From contig NZ_JAFFZW010000003.1 in assembly GCF_017826695.1 (NCBI RefSeq), forward strand, positions 558,001 through 622,000: 64,000 nt of DNA, in the 5' to 3' direction. Each line of letters opens with the position of its first letter. The first letter of the stretch is position 1. The position numbers and the translations under genes are program-made. A model generated the notes under the pieces. The model did no database searches. It was not told the DNA's origin and saw nothing but the letters and a program-made list of their open reading frames with translations. The stretch is from Pseudomonas alliivorans (GTDB taxonomy: Bacteria > Pseudomonadota > Gammaproteobacteria > Pseudomonadales > Pseudomonadaceae). Positions 38,312 to 46,884 of the stretch are shown piece by piece.

Positions 38312-39439
38312 TTAAAGAATGATCGCGTTGGTCACAGCTATCCTGCTGGCATCCAGCAAAGGTTTATCGGATAAGCTTAGAAGGTAGTTTTGCTCTTTGG
38401 CTACCTCTCGGAGGAGACTATCCATTGCTACGGATAGATGCAGCAAGCCATTGAACTTGTCCTCGGTATTAAAGATAAAACGGGAGCCATCAGGTACTAC
38501 TAATCTCCTCGCTTCTTCCTTGTTGTTCCACAAATAATCCAGATATCTTTGGGTCTCGGCCAATATCGCTAATTCGTAGTAGGCACCAGCGGAGAGGCTA
38601 TGCATGTTGGCATGGTACATTATTGAGGCAATATCAAAGCTTGAGATCGTTACAGGTTTTCCCTCTGCCTCGAGCTCTGCCTTTATGTTTTTACATAACC
38701 TTATTGATTTGCGGAGTCCACCACCCGTAGTTTCACATCGTTCTCGTACCTTTTTGATGTGCAGGAAAGGCCAGTTTTCAATCGTGGTGCTTTTATGCGA
38801 ATCTAGGATAGTGACAGCGCGGTCATGTTTCTGGCCAGAGGCTTGGTAAGTGATAGTGTCATGCCAGTGGGAAGGCACGACGTCTACTGGACGTGCTAAT
38901 GACCCTCCTTGCAATTTGATGGCCTTAGAGCCAGAAGTGTCAATCGTCGCAGCGGGAAACGCATCACGAAGAGCTCTACCAATTTCGCCCCTGCGAGCGG
39001 TTAATACCCCAACTGAGGTGCGTGAGGTCGGTGAGCGGTACTGACCCGATGTACTCATGTACCCACGCGCATCATAGGTATGAAAGTCAGCTTCTATTGC
39101 TAAAAGATCAACATCACTGACCCCTCGAATATGGACATTCAGTGGTACTGATCCCTGTAGCTCGAATTCAAGATTGCCGCTTGTCCTCTTAGACAACTGG
39201 TTGCTAACCCGTTCTGCGGTTTCGATGCTGATGCGGGTGTAGGTAGGATCTACCTCCTGCATAGCGCCTAAAGCAAATGTTGTATTCGGCTTGTCTTTAA
39301 CCCTATGTTCCCACGCCTCTTTTGTAAGGCTTCGGTTCACGATGAAGTCCTTCGCATCCATCGCGATTACAGAGGATCTATCAAGGCCCGAGCGTCTGGA
39401 GCGCAGACGATTGATTCGTTCGTTAATTGGTGTGTTCAT
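38312..39439 (-). CDS. CD-NTase-like nucleotidyltransferase (CBASS)
   Basis: 375 residues, nucleotidyltransferase fold: Gly96-Ser97 in ELQGSVPL, Asp109 and Asp111 in GVSDVDLLAIE, and a third Asp in RPVDVVPSH (Asp186). This GS...DxD...D layout is that of CD-NTases, which make cyclic oligonucleotides on phage infection. The helical C-terminal half is typical. It is downstream of a Cap15-like effector and overlaps it by 17 bases, which is the main reason for calling CBASS rather than another NTase. No Cap2/Cap3 genes are present, so type I. Product nucleotide unknown. Confidence 0.75.
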   Translation of the reverse strand: MNTPINERINRLRSRRSGLDRSSVIAMDAKDFIVNRSLTKEAWEHRVKDKPNTTFALGAMQEVDPTYTRISIETAERVSNQLSKRTSGNLEFELQGSVPLNVHIRGVSDVDLLAIEADFHTYDARGYMSTSGQYRSPTSRTSVGVLTARRGEIGRALRDAFPAATIDTSGSKAIKLQGGSLARPVDVVPSHWHDTITYQASGQKHDRAVTILDSHKSTTIENWPFLHIKKVRERCETTGGGLRKSIRLCKNIKAELEAEGKPVTISSFDIASIMYHANMHSLSAGAYYELAILAETQRYLDYLWNNKEEARRLVVPDGSRFIFNTEDKFNGLLHLSVAMDSLLREVAKEQNYLLSLSDKPLLDASRIAVTNAIIL

Positions 39440-40076
39440 TTTTTCTCCTCAGCTCCATTCGCCCATAGGTGGGCCGACCGTAACCGTTAAAATAGTCACC
39501 CTGTGCGCAATCTAGTGATTTAGTAAATAAAAGGTTTGCGCTGCCAACATGTCCCCGAAGCTCAGGTTCGCCGGGATTAGGATCATTCCGGTAGTTATAA
39601 AGAAGGCGGTATCCGTCAGCTTCATCGTGAACCAACGCCGCAGTGATACTGTTGGAGCCTGATTGATGTGTCTTCAATCGCACTCTAATCTTGTCCCAAG
39701 TTTGACAAATATACACATCGGCTTGCCAAGAACGAATCGGATTTCCTTCGGTGTCCAGTGTTGTTCCAGTGCACTGCCACTCTCCCGACAGATCAGGAAC
39801 TTTTAGATATTTACCTGCCCAGCGCCATTTCCAAACTGTCTTATTGAATAGAGCGTACAGCAGGGCAAAAACTATACCTGCGCCAATTAGTGACAGGGCT
39901 GTAGGTGGAAGATTTACAGGCAGGTCATACTTTTTAGCCAAATCTTCAGCTGACAGCAGCAAAAAAACCGCAATGCCGGAAATCGCGCTTGCCAGTAGTG
40001 TCAAGTACCGGCCAATAAGAGCTCGATTTACCCCGCCCAGTAGGCTGTATTCATGATCGTGAATCATTAGGCGCAA
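39423..40076 (-). CDS. Cap15-like CBASS effector (two helices plus beta-barrel)
   Basis: 217 residues: two membrane helices at about 24-43 and 61-78, then a cytosolic beta-rich domain opening with DLSGEWQCTG (95-104) and continuing in strands (WQADVYICQTWDKIRVRLKT, GYRLLYNYRNDPNP). This is the S-2TMbeta/Cap15 layout; such effectors oligomerise in the inner membrane after binding a cyclic nucleotide and disrupt it. First gene of the pair with the nucleotidyltransferase. Confidence 0.72.
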   Translation of the reverse strand: MRLMIHDHEYSLLGGVNRALIGRYLTLLASAISGIAVFLLLSAEDLAKKYDLPVNLPPTALSLIGAGIVFALLYALFNKTVWKWRWAGKYLKVPDLSGEWQCTGTTLDTEGNPIRSWQADVYICQTWDKIRVRLKTHQSGSNSITAALVHDEADGYRLLYNYRNDPNPGEPELRGHVGSANLLFTKSLDCAQGDYFNGYGRPTYGRMELRRKNEHTN

Positions 40077-40183
40077 CCTTCATCAGACGCAACTTTGAAT
40101 AGACTTAATGTCCCGGAAGCCCATTAACCTGCAGAAGATGGGCAGCAGCAAAGCCGCCCAGAGCTTCCGATGAAACTTCAAAA

Positions 40184-40390
40184 CTACTGGGTATGGCATA
40201 CCGAGGAACACGTCCGACAACCGTTCGACTGCTGGTAGGTGTTGCGAGCCTGGCGAACAGCTGTCGCACAGGTTGTGTGATAGCCAAGATCAAGGCGGTT
40301 GTGAACTGCCGGCAAATAAGTGCATGTACTGGTATGCACCTCGTGGTCACCGTTGATCTGTGCGTTGCGGTTGACGAAATACTGAGCCAT
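40184..40390 (-). CDS. Small Cys/His-rich protein
   Basis: 68 residues: four cysteines (CTYLP, TTCATAV, NGCRTCSS, VCHTQ) with histidines, NGDHEVH near the N-terminus. I recall similar pseudomonad/enterobacterial small proteins with the same spacing (YxVNxNAQxNGDHEVH...NGCxxC..xCHT) but no function. Its start is two bases past the stop of the preceding gene, so the two form an operon. Confidence 0.7.
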   Translation of the reverse strand: MAQYFVNRNAQINGDHEVHTSTCTYLPAVHNRLDLGYHTTCATAVRQARNTYQQSNGCRTCSSVCHTQ

Positions 40391-40392
40391 TT

Positions 40393-40647
40393 TTACTCAC
40401 CCCGCTCTTTGTTCGATTGGGCGAGCACCGAGGCTGCTAAGGTCTTGGTGGTGGCGCTGTACTTGTTGCTATCGAGGACATGACTGGCTTTATTTTCCAT
40501 ATCGGCACCGGTTTGCTTGCCGGTCGACGCTTGAGCCATTGCCGACCCTGCCAATTCCTTCTGGATGGCCGAGGAGCTATCACTACGCAGAATTTTGGAG
40601 GCCAAGCTGGCCACGGGAGACGAAGTTTGTTTAGGATTTTTCGGCAC
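40393..40647 (-). CDS. Small Ser/Ala/Lys-rich protein
   Basis: 84 residues with two similar halves: SLASKILRSDSSSAIQKELA, GSAMAQAS and HVLDSNKYSATTKTLAASV, LAQSNK, suggesting an internal helical repeat. I recall relatives beginning PKNPKQTSS...VA.LAS in mobile regions of Gammaproteobacteria, always uncharacterised. Paired with the Cys/His-rich gene. Confidence 0.7.
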   Translation of the reverse strand: MPKNPKQTSSPVASLASKILRSDSSSAIQKELAGSAMAQASTGKQTGADMENKASHVLDSNKYSATTKTLAASVLAQSNKERGE

Positions 40648-41205
40648 GATTACGTGCTCCTGTATCTATAGAAAATCGAATAGGCAGGAGCAACCCTTGA
40701 GCGGAAAACCGGGCTGAATGGTTGACATCCAAAGTCGGTTTTTCTCTAATGCGCGTCCCACCAGTGTCTGCATTGGTTCAGGGATTGGCGGGTATGTGTG
40801 CTCGGCGTCCAAACTTCGCACGCATATCCGCTGTGTTCACTGAAACCTCAACCCCTCGCTAAAAACACAACATGTAGTGCTGTTGTCGAGATGACCTACA
40901 AGATAATGGGGTCAAAATGACATTGCAAGGCAATAGCCCTGTGGATAACTTGTGCGCAAACCAGTGCTTGGATCCATTTTGTTCCTGTATGTATGCCCAG
41001 CCCTTCTAAATCGCGGGGTACGACGCTTTGCCATTGAAATATTTTGAAACACACCCCCTTCGCACGGCCCTATTTCCTCTAGAACAGCCAGCCTCTGCGT
41101 TTAAAAGTGACGATCCAGTGGCGTCATTTCTTCGTTAGATCTGGTTTGGTTTTATCCGTCAGGTGCTTTTCCCAAACTCTTTCCACGGCCAGTGGATGAC
41201 GATTA
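40648..41205. other. Gene-free stretch with possible promoters
   Basis: About 560 bases between the small-protein pair and the next supported feature. No frame here looks coding. It presumably carries the promoter of the 40647 operon. I see no repeat, tRNA or CRISPR-like structure in it. Confidence 0.5.
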
Positions 41206-41231
41206 AAAACTCCGCTGAAAACATTCAGCGG
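41206..41231 (-). terminator. Rho-independent terminator on the minus strand
   Basis: CCGCTGA (41212-41218) pairs with TCAGCGG (41225-41231); on the minus strand the stem is followed by AGTTTTTAATC. It would end transcription coming from the right, which supports a real minus-strand gene just upstream (41244-41423) or leftward read-through from beyond. Confidence 0.65.
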
Positions 41232-41243
41232 GGTATTGCGGGG

Positions 41244-41423
41244 CTATTTGCTCTGACCTATGATCACGCTAGGCGGTGATGGTCGCCTGGCGCCTGTTTC
41301 GCGAAGCAATAGCCCATCGTAGCTACACCCCCCCTTTTTACATCGGCATGTCCCTGACCAGACGCTGCCCGGTGAACAGGCAATCGGACACCTAAGCGTC
41401 GTAGATTTAGGAACCTTTGCCAT
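41244..41423 (-). CDS. Small Cys-rich ORF, overlapping divergent start
   Basis: 59 residues with a zinc-ribbon-like spacing (LRCPIACSPGSVWSGTCRCK, KGGCSY). Directly downstream is a minus-strand terminator. The ATG at 41423 overlaps the start of the plus-strand gene at 41422, which is unusual and argues for caution; GGGGAA lies about 10 bases upstream. Confidence 0.35.
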   Translation of the reverse strand: MAKVPKSTTLRCPIACSPGSVWSGTCRCKKGGCSYDGLLLRETGARRPSPPSVIIGQSK

Positions 41424-42243
41424 GTCTGATTTTTCCCCGCTAAACATCTTCAAATCCCAAGCTAAGCAGCTTGCTCGTGATCAGGGCTTGAAGCTTTCTG
41501 TCGCTCAAGAAACCCTAGTGCAAAAAGCGGGCTTCGCTGATTACCATGAGTTTTCTGTCGTCGCCCAACGGAACCTCAAGGATCTGCGTCTGATGTTGGC
41601 CGTTTTTGGAATCAAAGACTTTTCCCAAGCGATCCATGAGGATGATGTCTACGCCAACCTGGATCTAGAATTGGAGGATCAGCTCTCCGGCGCGATTGCG
41701 GATACCAATGCGAGTGGATTCACTATTGATACTCTTGAAGTTGAAACCGCTGACTACAGCGACGCAACTGGGAAGCTTTCTTTAGAGGTTTCCCTGACCT
41801 ACCAGGGGCAGCAAGATCAGGAGAGGATGTATCACGGTGCAGCGTTCTATCTCAAAGCCACGGTCGAATTGCTACGCCGTGATGGTATATGGCTGCTTGC
41901 TGAGAAAGGCGTGGTCATCTCCAGCGGTGAATCTGATGCTGACCGCGACCGTAGATCTGAGCAGGAGTATTGGGCAACCGTGGAAGAAGCCCGGAGTAGT
42001 AACCGGATGTCCATGGCTCAGGCGCTTGCTATTGAGCTGGGGATATCTGTCGATGACGCCGAGCTTTTGTCCGGAGCAGAGATCACGACTAACGAATCAG
42101 ATAACGGGCTCGTATATAGCTACTGGATCAATCTCGAACCGGAAGCTGAAGGCGAACTCAGAGCAGACCTGCTGGCGCGATTTGGCTCTCTGGAGTACGA
42201 GCTACACCCAAACTTTTTCGATGATGTTGAGCACGAGTTCTGA
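41422..42243 (+). CDS. Hypothetical protein with SQAK-type N-terminal module
   Basis: 273 residues. The N-terminus (FKSQAKQLARDQGLKLSVAQ, then AGFADYHEF) resembles the short DNA/partner-binding helices seen at the N-terminus of some plasmid-associated proteins; the rest is acidic and beta-like (LDLELEDQLSGAIADTNASG). AGGAAC about eight bases before the ATG. Function unknown. Confidence 0.65.
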   Translation: MSDFSPLNIFKSQAKQLARDQGLKLSVAQETLVQKAGFADYHEFSVVAQRNLKDLRLMLAVFGIKDFSQAIHEDDVYANLDLELEDQLSGAIADTNASGFTIDTLEVETADYSDATGKLSLEVSLTYQGQQDQERMYHGAAFYLKATVELLRRDGIWLLAEKGVVISSGESDADRDRRSEQEYWATVEEARSSNRMSMAQALAIELGISVDDAELLSGAEITTNESDNGLVYSYWINLEPEAEGELRADLLARFGSLEYELHPNFFDDVEHEF

Positions 42244-42482
42244 CATCAATGAGGTAGTGGCTAGCTGAAAGCTGGCCATTCAAAACCGCCCACTCATATC
42301 TCTGCTCACAAAAAATGGCCCCTCTTGACCGAATTACCTATCTTCTGGTCGACAGCCAGCAGATGGTGATCGACCTTTCGTGAGCGTTCCACGCAGCAGA
42401 TTCTGCCCATGCGCTGAAGGGCTGTGTGAGCGCTTCGATCCTGTCCACGGGAGACACCATCGACGCTTCTCGTCGTAACAAG

Positions 42483-42505
42483 AAGCCGGCCCGGTAGGCC
42501 GGCTT
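42483..42505. terminator. Hairpin terminator between convergent genes
   Basis: AAGCCGGC (42483-42490), loop of seven, GCCGGCTT (42498-42505), followed by TTA on the plus strand. It lies between the hypothetical gene ending at 42243 and the minus-strand gene ending at 42512, close to the latter's stop. Confidence 0.6.
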
Positions 42506-42511
42506 TATGGG

Positions 42512-43264
42512 TCATCTAAACTTTACGAACTGGGGATGAGCTTGCTGAAGGTAGTCTTTGACAAGACCCGTGATGAACTGATGGCCTTCATCAATCGTCA
42601 TTGATACCTGCGCGGGCTGTTGCATCATTTCTTGAAAGCCGTGCCTAGCATCGAACCCGTTCAAACTGAAATTGTTGGCTGAACAGGTGAATTTCTTCTC
42701 TTTTCGCTTGCTTCTAAAAGCCTTCAGACCCTTCCGCCTTTCCCATGTCTCAAGAGTGTCCAGTATCTTGTAGTAGGTGATCCAACTGCTGTCTTGGTCG
42801 AGAAATTTGAGGAAGAGGTAGATATCCTCATGCTCAGCGGCCAGCATCATAAGGCTGATTTTCTGTGATGTGCCAAGAGCCTTCCGGAGATCATCGGCCC
42901 AAGCTTGGCTGGAGACAGCAGGCTTGGTAAGCATCCCCGGAATGTTCCTTTTTTCTTGCCTAGTGAGCTCGCCCCCCTTAAGCAGGATCTTGTAGATACT
43001 CAGCTTGTATGGTTCGCGCTCCAACAGCGTCGATGCACCATTGAAAAGACTCAAAAGCTCATAGGTGATCTGCCAGACTCCTTCCTGAGTTTGACCCTGG
43101 AACAGATTTGAATTAAATCGGAAGTCGTCGTTAGGGCAATCGTTCCAGTCATCTACTCCCCCCCAGAGCCTGAAGTAATTGATGCTGTGCCCCCATGTGC
43201 AAAGCTGCCTGATCTCCTGCGGGTTGCCGTTGAGCAACACTTCCCAATCACCTTGCATATGCAT
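42512..43264 (-). CDS. Hypothetical protein
   Basis: 250 residues from the ATG at 43264, with GGAGGG six bases upstream; the longer frame upstream has no such support. Mixed alpha/beta, starts MHMQGDWEVLLNGNPQEIRQ, contains WGGVDDWNDCP and a basic C-terminal third (KKFTCSANNFSLNGF). No membrane segments or recognisable domain. Confidence 0.6.
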   Translation of the reverse strand: MHMQGDWEVLLNGNPQEIRQLCTWGHSINYFRLWGGVDDWNDCPNDDFRFNSNLFQGQTQEGVWQITYELLSLFNGASTLLEREPYKLSIYKILLKGGELTRQEKRNIPGMLTKPAVSSQAWADDLRKALGTSQKISLMMLAAEHEDIYLFLKFLDQDSSWITYYKILDTLETWERRKGLKAFRSKRKEKKFTCSANNFSLNGFDARHGFQEMMQQPAQVSMTIDEGHQFITGLVKDYLQQAHPQFVKFR

Positions 43265-43684
43265 CAGATCCCTCCAAACTTGAGATCCAGATGCTACCAA
43301 AAAAGCAGTCAGTAACCGGCCCTCCTTGGCTCCCAAAGTTATCCGTAGCTGGCAACCAGAGATGGTTGATCAAGAGCATCCCGTATCCCGAAGCACATTG
43401 GATTGGATGCGAGCTATCTAACAGAGCACATCGAAATCAAGCTTCGGTCTGGTGTCGTTTGGTTGGGCGAGATGCCACCTGAGCAGTCATGCGCAGGTAG
43501 CAGTTGGTGAGGGATGTGAAGCCTTCTCCCATCGTAGGCTGCATTCCGTCGCTCAGCTTAATGCGCCCAATTGGGGTCATTAAGCCTAAAAATGGTGGTT
43601 AATGTGCCGTATTAGGGACATTAGCATCGCTCGTCACACGGGGCATATCCACAGCGCTCGGCGTCCAGACGGCGGTTAATACTC
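43265..43684. other. Gene-free stretch
   Basis: About 420 bases upstream of the 43264 gene and downstream of the DUF6998 gene. No frame reads like protein. It should hold the promoter of the 42512-43264 gene. No repeats or RNA genes seen. Confidence 0.5.
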
Positions 43685-44200
43685 TTAGTCGCTAGGCTCA
43701 TGACGAGCCCAGCGCAACGTAGCTATCGACATGAATTGCCTAATAGCCAACGCACCACGTTCATTTCTGGCTTTCGACCCAGGCACGGTCAGCGCTGCCT
43801 CTACCTTGGCACGACTTGCTTCGTACATTGCAAATGCGTTGAACTCTGAATCAAGCAGAACCAAGAGCACAGTATCGAAGGGTTGGCGAAGATCAATGGC
43901 CCCCATTCGGCCCGTAATCTTTCGTGGGTTCAGGATGCAGCGGCCCTTTATCTGGATTCTCGCGACGCCATCTTCCAGCGCCTCTGTAGCGTCGTAACCT
44001 GCCTGCCTTGCAGGATGTAGTAACAGGCCGAGTCTAGTGGCAGCTTCGTACTCTGCGATCTCGCCTGTCACGCCCAGCGGCTTGCCGGTCAGGCGATAGA
44101 ATCTACGCGCGAGCACCTTGGCCTCTTTCAAGATCTCTAGGATTTCATCCTGGATCAATGCAGCCTGCTGAGGTTCGTTGCCATGACTGAGTTCAGTCAT
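43685..44200 (-). CDS. DUF6998-type protein
   Basis: 171 residues from the ATG at 44200. Pattern LGVTGEIAEYEAATRLGLLL, then RQAGYDATEAL, VARIQIKGRC, MGAIDLRQPFDTVLLVLLDS and PGSKARNERGALAI is a family I know as DUF6998; the GE..E....L...QIKGR arrangement is reminiscent of restriction-nuclease-like proteins, but I cannot assign catalysis. Overlaps the DUF3800 gene by 8 bases, so co-translated. Confidence 0.65.
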   Translation of the reverse strand: MTELSHGNEPQQAALIQDEILEILKEAKVLARRFYRLTGKPLGVTGEIAEYEAATRLGLLLHPARQAGYDATEALEDGVARIQIKGRCILNPRKITGRMGAIDLRQPFDTVLLVLLDSEFNAFAMYEASRAKVEAALTVPGSKARNERGALAIRQFMSIATLRWARHEPSD

Positions 44201-45365
44201 CTGCAAACGCCTCGAGCGCAGTGAGCAGCTTGGCAAGCTCAGTCAGGTTGGCTGCAGTCACGATGTCATATTCTCCTCGACTACTCAGCCGATACACCTC
44301 TCGAGCCTTTTTGACACGTTCCAGCAGCGGGACGACTATGCCTGACGCCCTTTCCAGAAACTCGTTGATGTCAGCCCGTGTCTGAGGAATTTTGTAGCCT
44401 TTGGCCGCGCTTGTGATAATCACGTCCGAATCGCGAAGCTTGGCGATGCCGCTGGAGCGGATCCTCTGGTCGTTGATATCTCCGAAGCCGCTATCTTTTA
44501 GGTGGCCGACTATTTCTGCGGTTGGCACGTAGTCTTTGGTGACGAATTCGCTTTGGAATCTCAGGAACCGCAAGATGCTCAGCTGCAGGCGCTCATCCTC
44601 ATTAGGGTGCTCACCAGCCCTTTCGCTAAAAAGGTCAGCCTGGCGGAGAGCTTCTTGGTGTACCTGGTAGTCTGCATACCCAGATTCATCCGCCGGCGGC
44701 GGCAGAAGAGACTGGTACTTGGATGGCCACTCAAGCATTCCAAGGGTCAGGCTTCGTAGAATCTTTTTGTAGGCAAGAACTGCTTCTTCCGATGCTTTCT
44801 CTTCGTAGATCTGAGCGACTGAGCCAGCAAAAAAATCTGCAACCTGAACCAAGACGTTGTCCTTACTGGCCATCGTCTGGAAGGCATCTTTATCGCCAAA
44901 TAGGTCATCGACGAACCGTTCTGAAACGTAGCTTTTGAGGCTCTCCTGAAATTCCTGGCCACCATGCTCGTCTACGATCATCTGGAGGTCTGGGTATGCG
45001 CGGAACAAACGTTCATAGAGCAACCCATTCACATATTTTATGAATGAGGTCTTGAAACGAAGGCCACCGTCTTTGCGAATTTGGGACTTATCAACGACGG
45101 TGAAATAGAGCCTGAATGGCAGATCGGCTAGCTCGTTTAGGATCCGGGCACGGCGATCTGAATCCTTGGGCTTAAGATTGCTGGATTTGATCTCGCCCGT
45201 TTGAAAATGCCGCTCGCGGAGTGCTTCAGCTTGGGCATAAGCAGCCTCCAGGTCTTTCTCTGCCACTAGAATGGAGCAGACGATGAAGAAGCCCGAGCTT
45301 CCACCCTTTGACGTATCTAGGTCGGAATTCCCGGACTCATCCACGAAGGCATATGTTCTGTCCAT
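44193..45365 (-). CDS. DUF3800-domain protein with long C-terminal extension
   Basis: 390 residues. N-terminal DUF3800 domain, an RNase H-like fold: AFVDESGNSD at the start, then KSSNLKPKD, YFTVVDKSQ, MIVDEHGGQEF and VQVADFFAGSVA (second acidic position). After residue about 230 there is an extra C-terminal region with a winged-helix look (SGFGDINDQRIRSSGIAKLR). Shares an 8-base overlap with the DUF6998 gene. No function is established for the pair. Confidence 0.75.
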   Translation of the reverse strand: MDRTYAFVDESGNSDLDTSKGGSSGFFIVCSILVAEKDLEAAYAQAEALRERHFQTGEIKSSNLKPKDSDRRARILNELADLPFRLYFTVVDKSQIRKDGGLRFKTSFIKYVNGLLYERLFRAYPDLQMIVDEHGGQEFQESLKSYVSERFVDDLFGDKDAFQTMASKDNVLVQVADFFAGSVAQIYEEKASEEAVLAYKKILRSLTLGMLEWPSKYQSLLPPPADESGYADYQVHQEALRQADLFSERAGEHPNEDERLQLSILRFLRFQSEFVTKDYVPTAEIVGHLKDSGFGDINDQRIRSSGIAKLRDSDVIITSAAKGYKIPQTRADINEFLERASGIVVPLLERVKKAREVYRLSSRGEYDIVTAANLTELAKLLTALEAFADD

Positions 45366-45426
45366 GAGCTTGCTCCATCAACAACGTACTGAGCGCGGCG
45401 GGTCGCCCAATGACAAGGTGGCGAAC

Positions 45427-45795
45427 TTAGTTCGTCGCAGTGGTAGTGCCTGGAGCGGGGCCTTCGCTGAACGTGTAGTTGATGACCACGTCATTTCGGA
45501 TCAAGACGTCGAGGGTCTTCTGAGTGCCCGTAGTCGTCACCTTCATGGTGACCACGTAGCTTTGGGCATGCGCTGAGCCATTGGTGTAGGTGTAGATCCA
45601 CTTCTCGTCAGTCTCGCTGACTGCGCTCTTAGCGTAAGGCTCACCAAACAGCGACTTCAACTCAGTAGTCGTCGTTTTACCTTTGGTGATGCTCGCTACA
45701 CTGGCCGACGGAAAGTCTCGCCCTGCGGTGTAGTGGGACGTAGCGCAACCGCCAAGTGCGACACAGATCCCTATTACTGCGATGAGCTTTTTCAT
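45427..45795 (-). CDS. Lipoprotein, SmpA/OmlA (BamE)-like
   Basis: 122 residues from the ATG at 45795 (AAGGA six bases upstream). Lipobox ALGGC near residue 18 and then a small domain with ASVASITKGKTTTTELKSLFG and DEKWIYTY, the SmpA/OmlA pattern. Probably outer-membrane anchored. An isolated gene between the DUF3800 pair and the arsenic genes. Confidence 0.78.
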   Translation of the reverse strand: MKKLIAVIGICVALGGCATSHYTAGRDFPSASVASITKGKTTTTELKSLFGEPYAKSAVSETDEKWIYTYTNGSAHAQSYVVTMKVTTTGTQKTLDVLIRNDVVINYTFSEGPAPGTTTATN

Positions 45796-45867
45796 ATCCA
45801 TCCTTGATCGTAGAAAGCTCCAAATCTAGCTGGCATCGAGGCTAAAAGCCATCACCAAGGTGATCAG

Positions 45868-46332
45868 CTACTTTCGTGCATTCGCAGATAATGCCTTGCA
45901 CATGTAGCAAGCCGAGCCAGGGCAAAGCCTCCTGAACTGCTCCGTCTGAGAAATCAGAGGCGGCGCAGAATCTCGTTGATTTACTGCATAGCCCTGCTGT
46001 TCAAAAAAGCCTGATGCAGTTGTTGTTAGCAAATGAAAACGAGCGATTCCCTGCTCGGCGCCTATTGCTTCAATGACTCGAAGCACTTCAGCCCCAACCC
46101 CTTTCGATCTGTACGCCGGATCTACGACCATGGAGCGCAGTAATCCATCTGTCCCATGCGTTTCAAACCCTCCCCATCCAACAGTCTCACCATCCCGTGA
46201 GAACTCAAAAAAGGTTCGGCCAGGAAGATCAATATCGTCTGCTGGAAGGTCAGCAGATTTCAGCGCATCGCGAAAGCGCTGCGACTGCCCTCCGGCTATT
46301 TTCGTTGCCTGGATCATCATCTCCTTGCCCAT
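45868..46332 (-). CDS. ArsN2-like GNAT acetyltransferase
   Basis: 154 residues, single GNAT fold: GWGGFETHGTDGLLRSMVVD, then YRSKGVGAEVLRVIEAIGAE (acetyl-CoA loop) and FFEQQGYAVNQRD. It is divergent from the arsenic operon, and small GNATs of this type (ArsN2) are found in ars clusters. Candidate starts are 46332, 46320 and 46317; the purine-rich context makes the choice uncertain. Confidence 0.72.
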   Translation of the reverse strand: MGKEMMIQATKIAGGQSQRFRDALKSADLPADDIDLPGRTFFEFSRDGETVGWGGFETHGTDGLLRSMVVDPAYRSKGVGAEVLRVIEAIGAEQGIARFHLLTTTASGFFEQQGYAVNQRDSAPPLISQTEQFRRLCPGSACYMCKALSANARK

Positions 46333-46396
46333 CCCCTTATCTTCTTTGTGCCGCTTTGTAGGAACTGTCACGGCTCAAGCCGAAGCAGCAGCCATC

Positions 46397-46435
46397 ATAT
46401 TCGCTTTACCGAATATTCGCCAAAGCGTATATTCG
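46397..46435. promoter_or_regulatory. Probable ArsR operator (three ATATTCG repeats, 16-bp spacing)
   Basis: ATATTCG occurs at 46397-46403, 46413-46419 and 46429-46435, exactly 16 bases apart, and the first pairs with CGAATAT at 46410-46416 as an inverted repeat. It lies in the 130-base divergent promoter region of arsN2 and the operon, 27 bases before the first operon gene. Position and ArsR in the operon make it the likely ArsR site. Confidence 0.75.
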
Positions 46436-46461
46436 ATTTTCCATATGCGTCGAGTTTAACC

Positions 46462-46884
46462 ATGAGCCCTGCTATCAAAGTGCTTTTCGTGTGCGTTGCC
46501 AACTCAGCCCGCTCCCTGCTTGCAGAGGCTTTGTTACGGCACACCGACCCGCGCTTCGAGGCCTTCAGCGCAGGATCTGAACCGTCTCAGGTTGATCTGC
46601 GCACGACTCAAGCATTGGAGGCGGTTGGAGTCGATGCAACGGGCCTGCGGAGCAAATCCATCAGCGAGTTTCAAGCTGATCGATTCGATTACGTGATCAC
46701 TCTCTGTGATAAATCCGCAAGCGAGTGCCTACCAATGCCCGGCGGAGGTGAAGTCATTGCCCGGGATTTTCCTGACCCAGTAACTAGCGATGATCCTGGC
46801 GCATTTCGCCACACGCTCCACGACATCCACGAGCGCATCAAGCTCTTCGTTTTGGTCAAGACCAAACACCTGGAGGATCTATGA
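46462..46884 (+). CDS. Low-molecular-weight phosphatase / arsenate-reductase-like protein
   Basis: 140 residues, LMW-PTP fold: Cys11-x5-Arg17 in FVCVANSARSLLAEA, and VITLCDKSASECLP further on, the usual ArsC cysteine region. First gene of the arsenic operon; its stop overlaps the arsR start by 4 bases. Either an arsenate reductase or a phosphatase; the operon favours the former. Confidence 0.8.
   Translation: MSPAIKVLFVCVANSARSLLAEALLRHTDPRFEAFSAGSEPSQVDLRTTQALEAVGVDATGLRSKSISEFQADRFDYVITLCDKSASECLPMPGGGEVIARDFPDPVTSDDPGAFRHTLHDIHERIKLFVLVKTKHLEDL

Noticed and set aside
40105..40350. 81-codon minus-strand ORF
   Set aside because: Overlaps the Cys/His-rich gene in another frame and lacks protein character.
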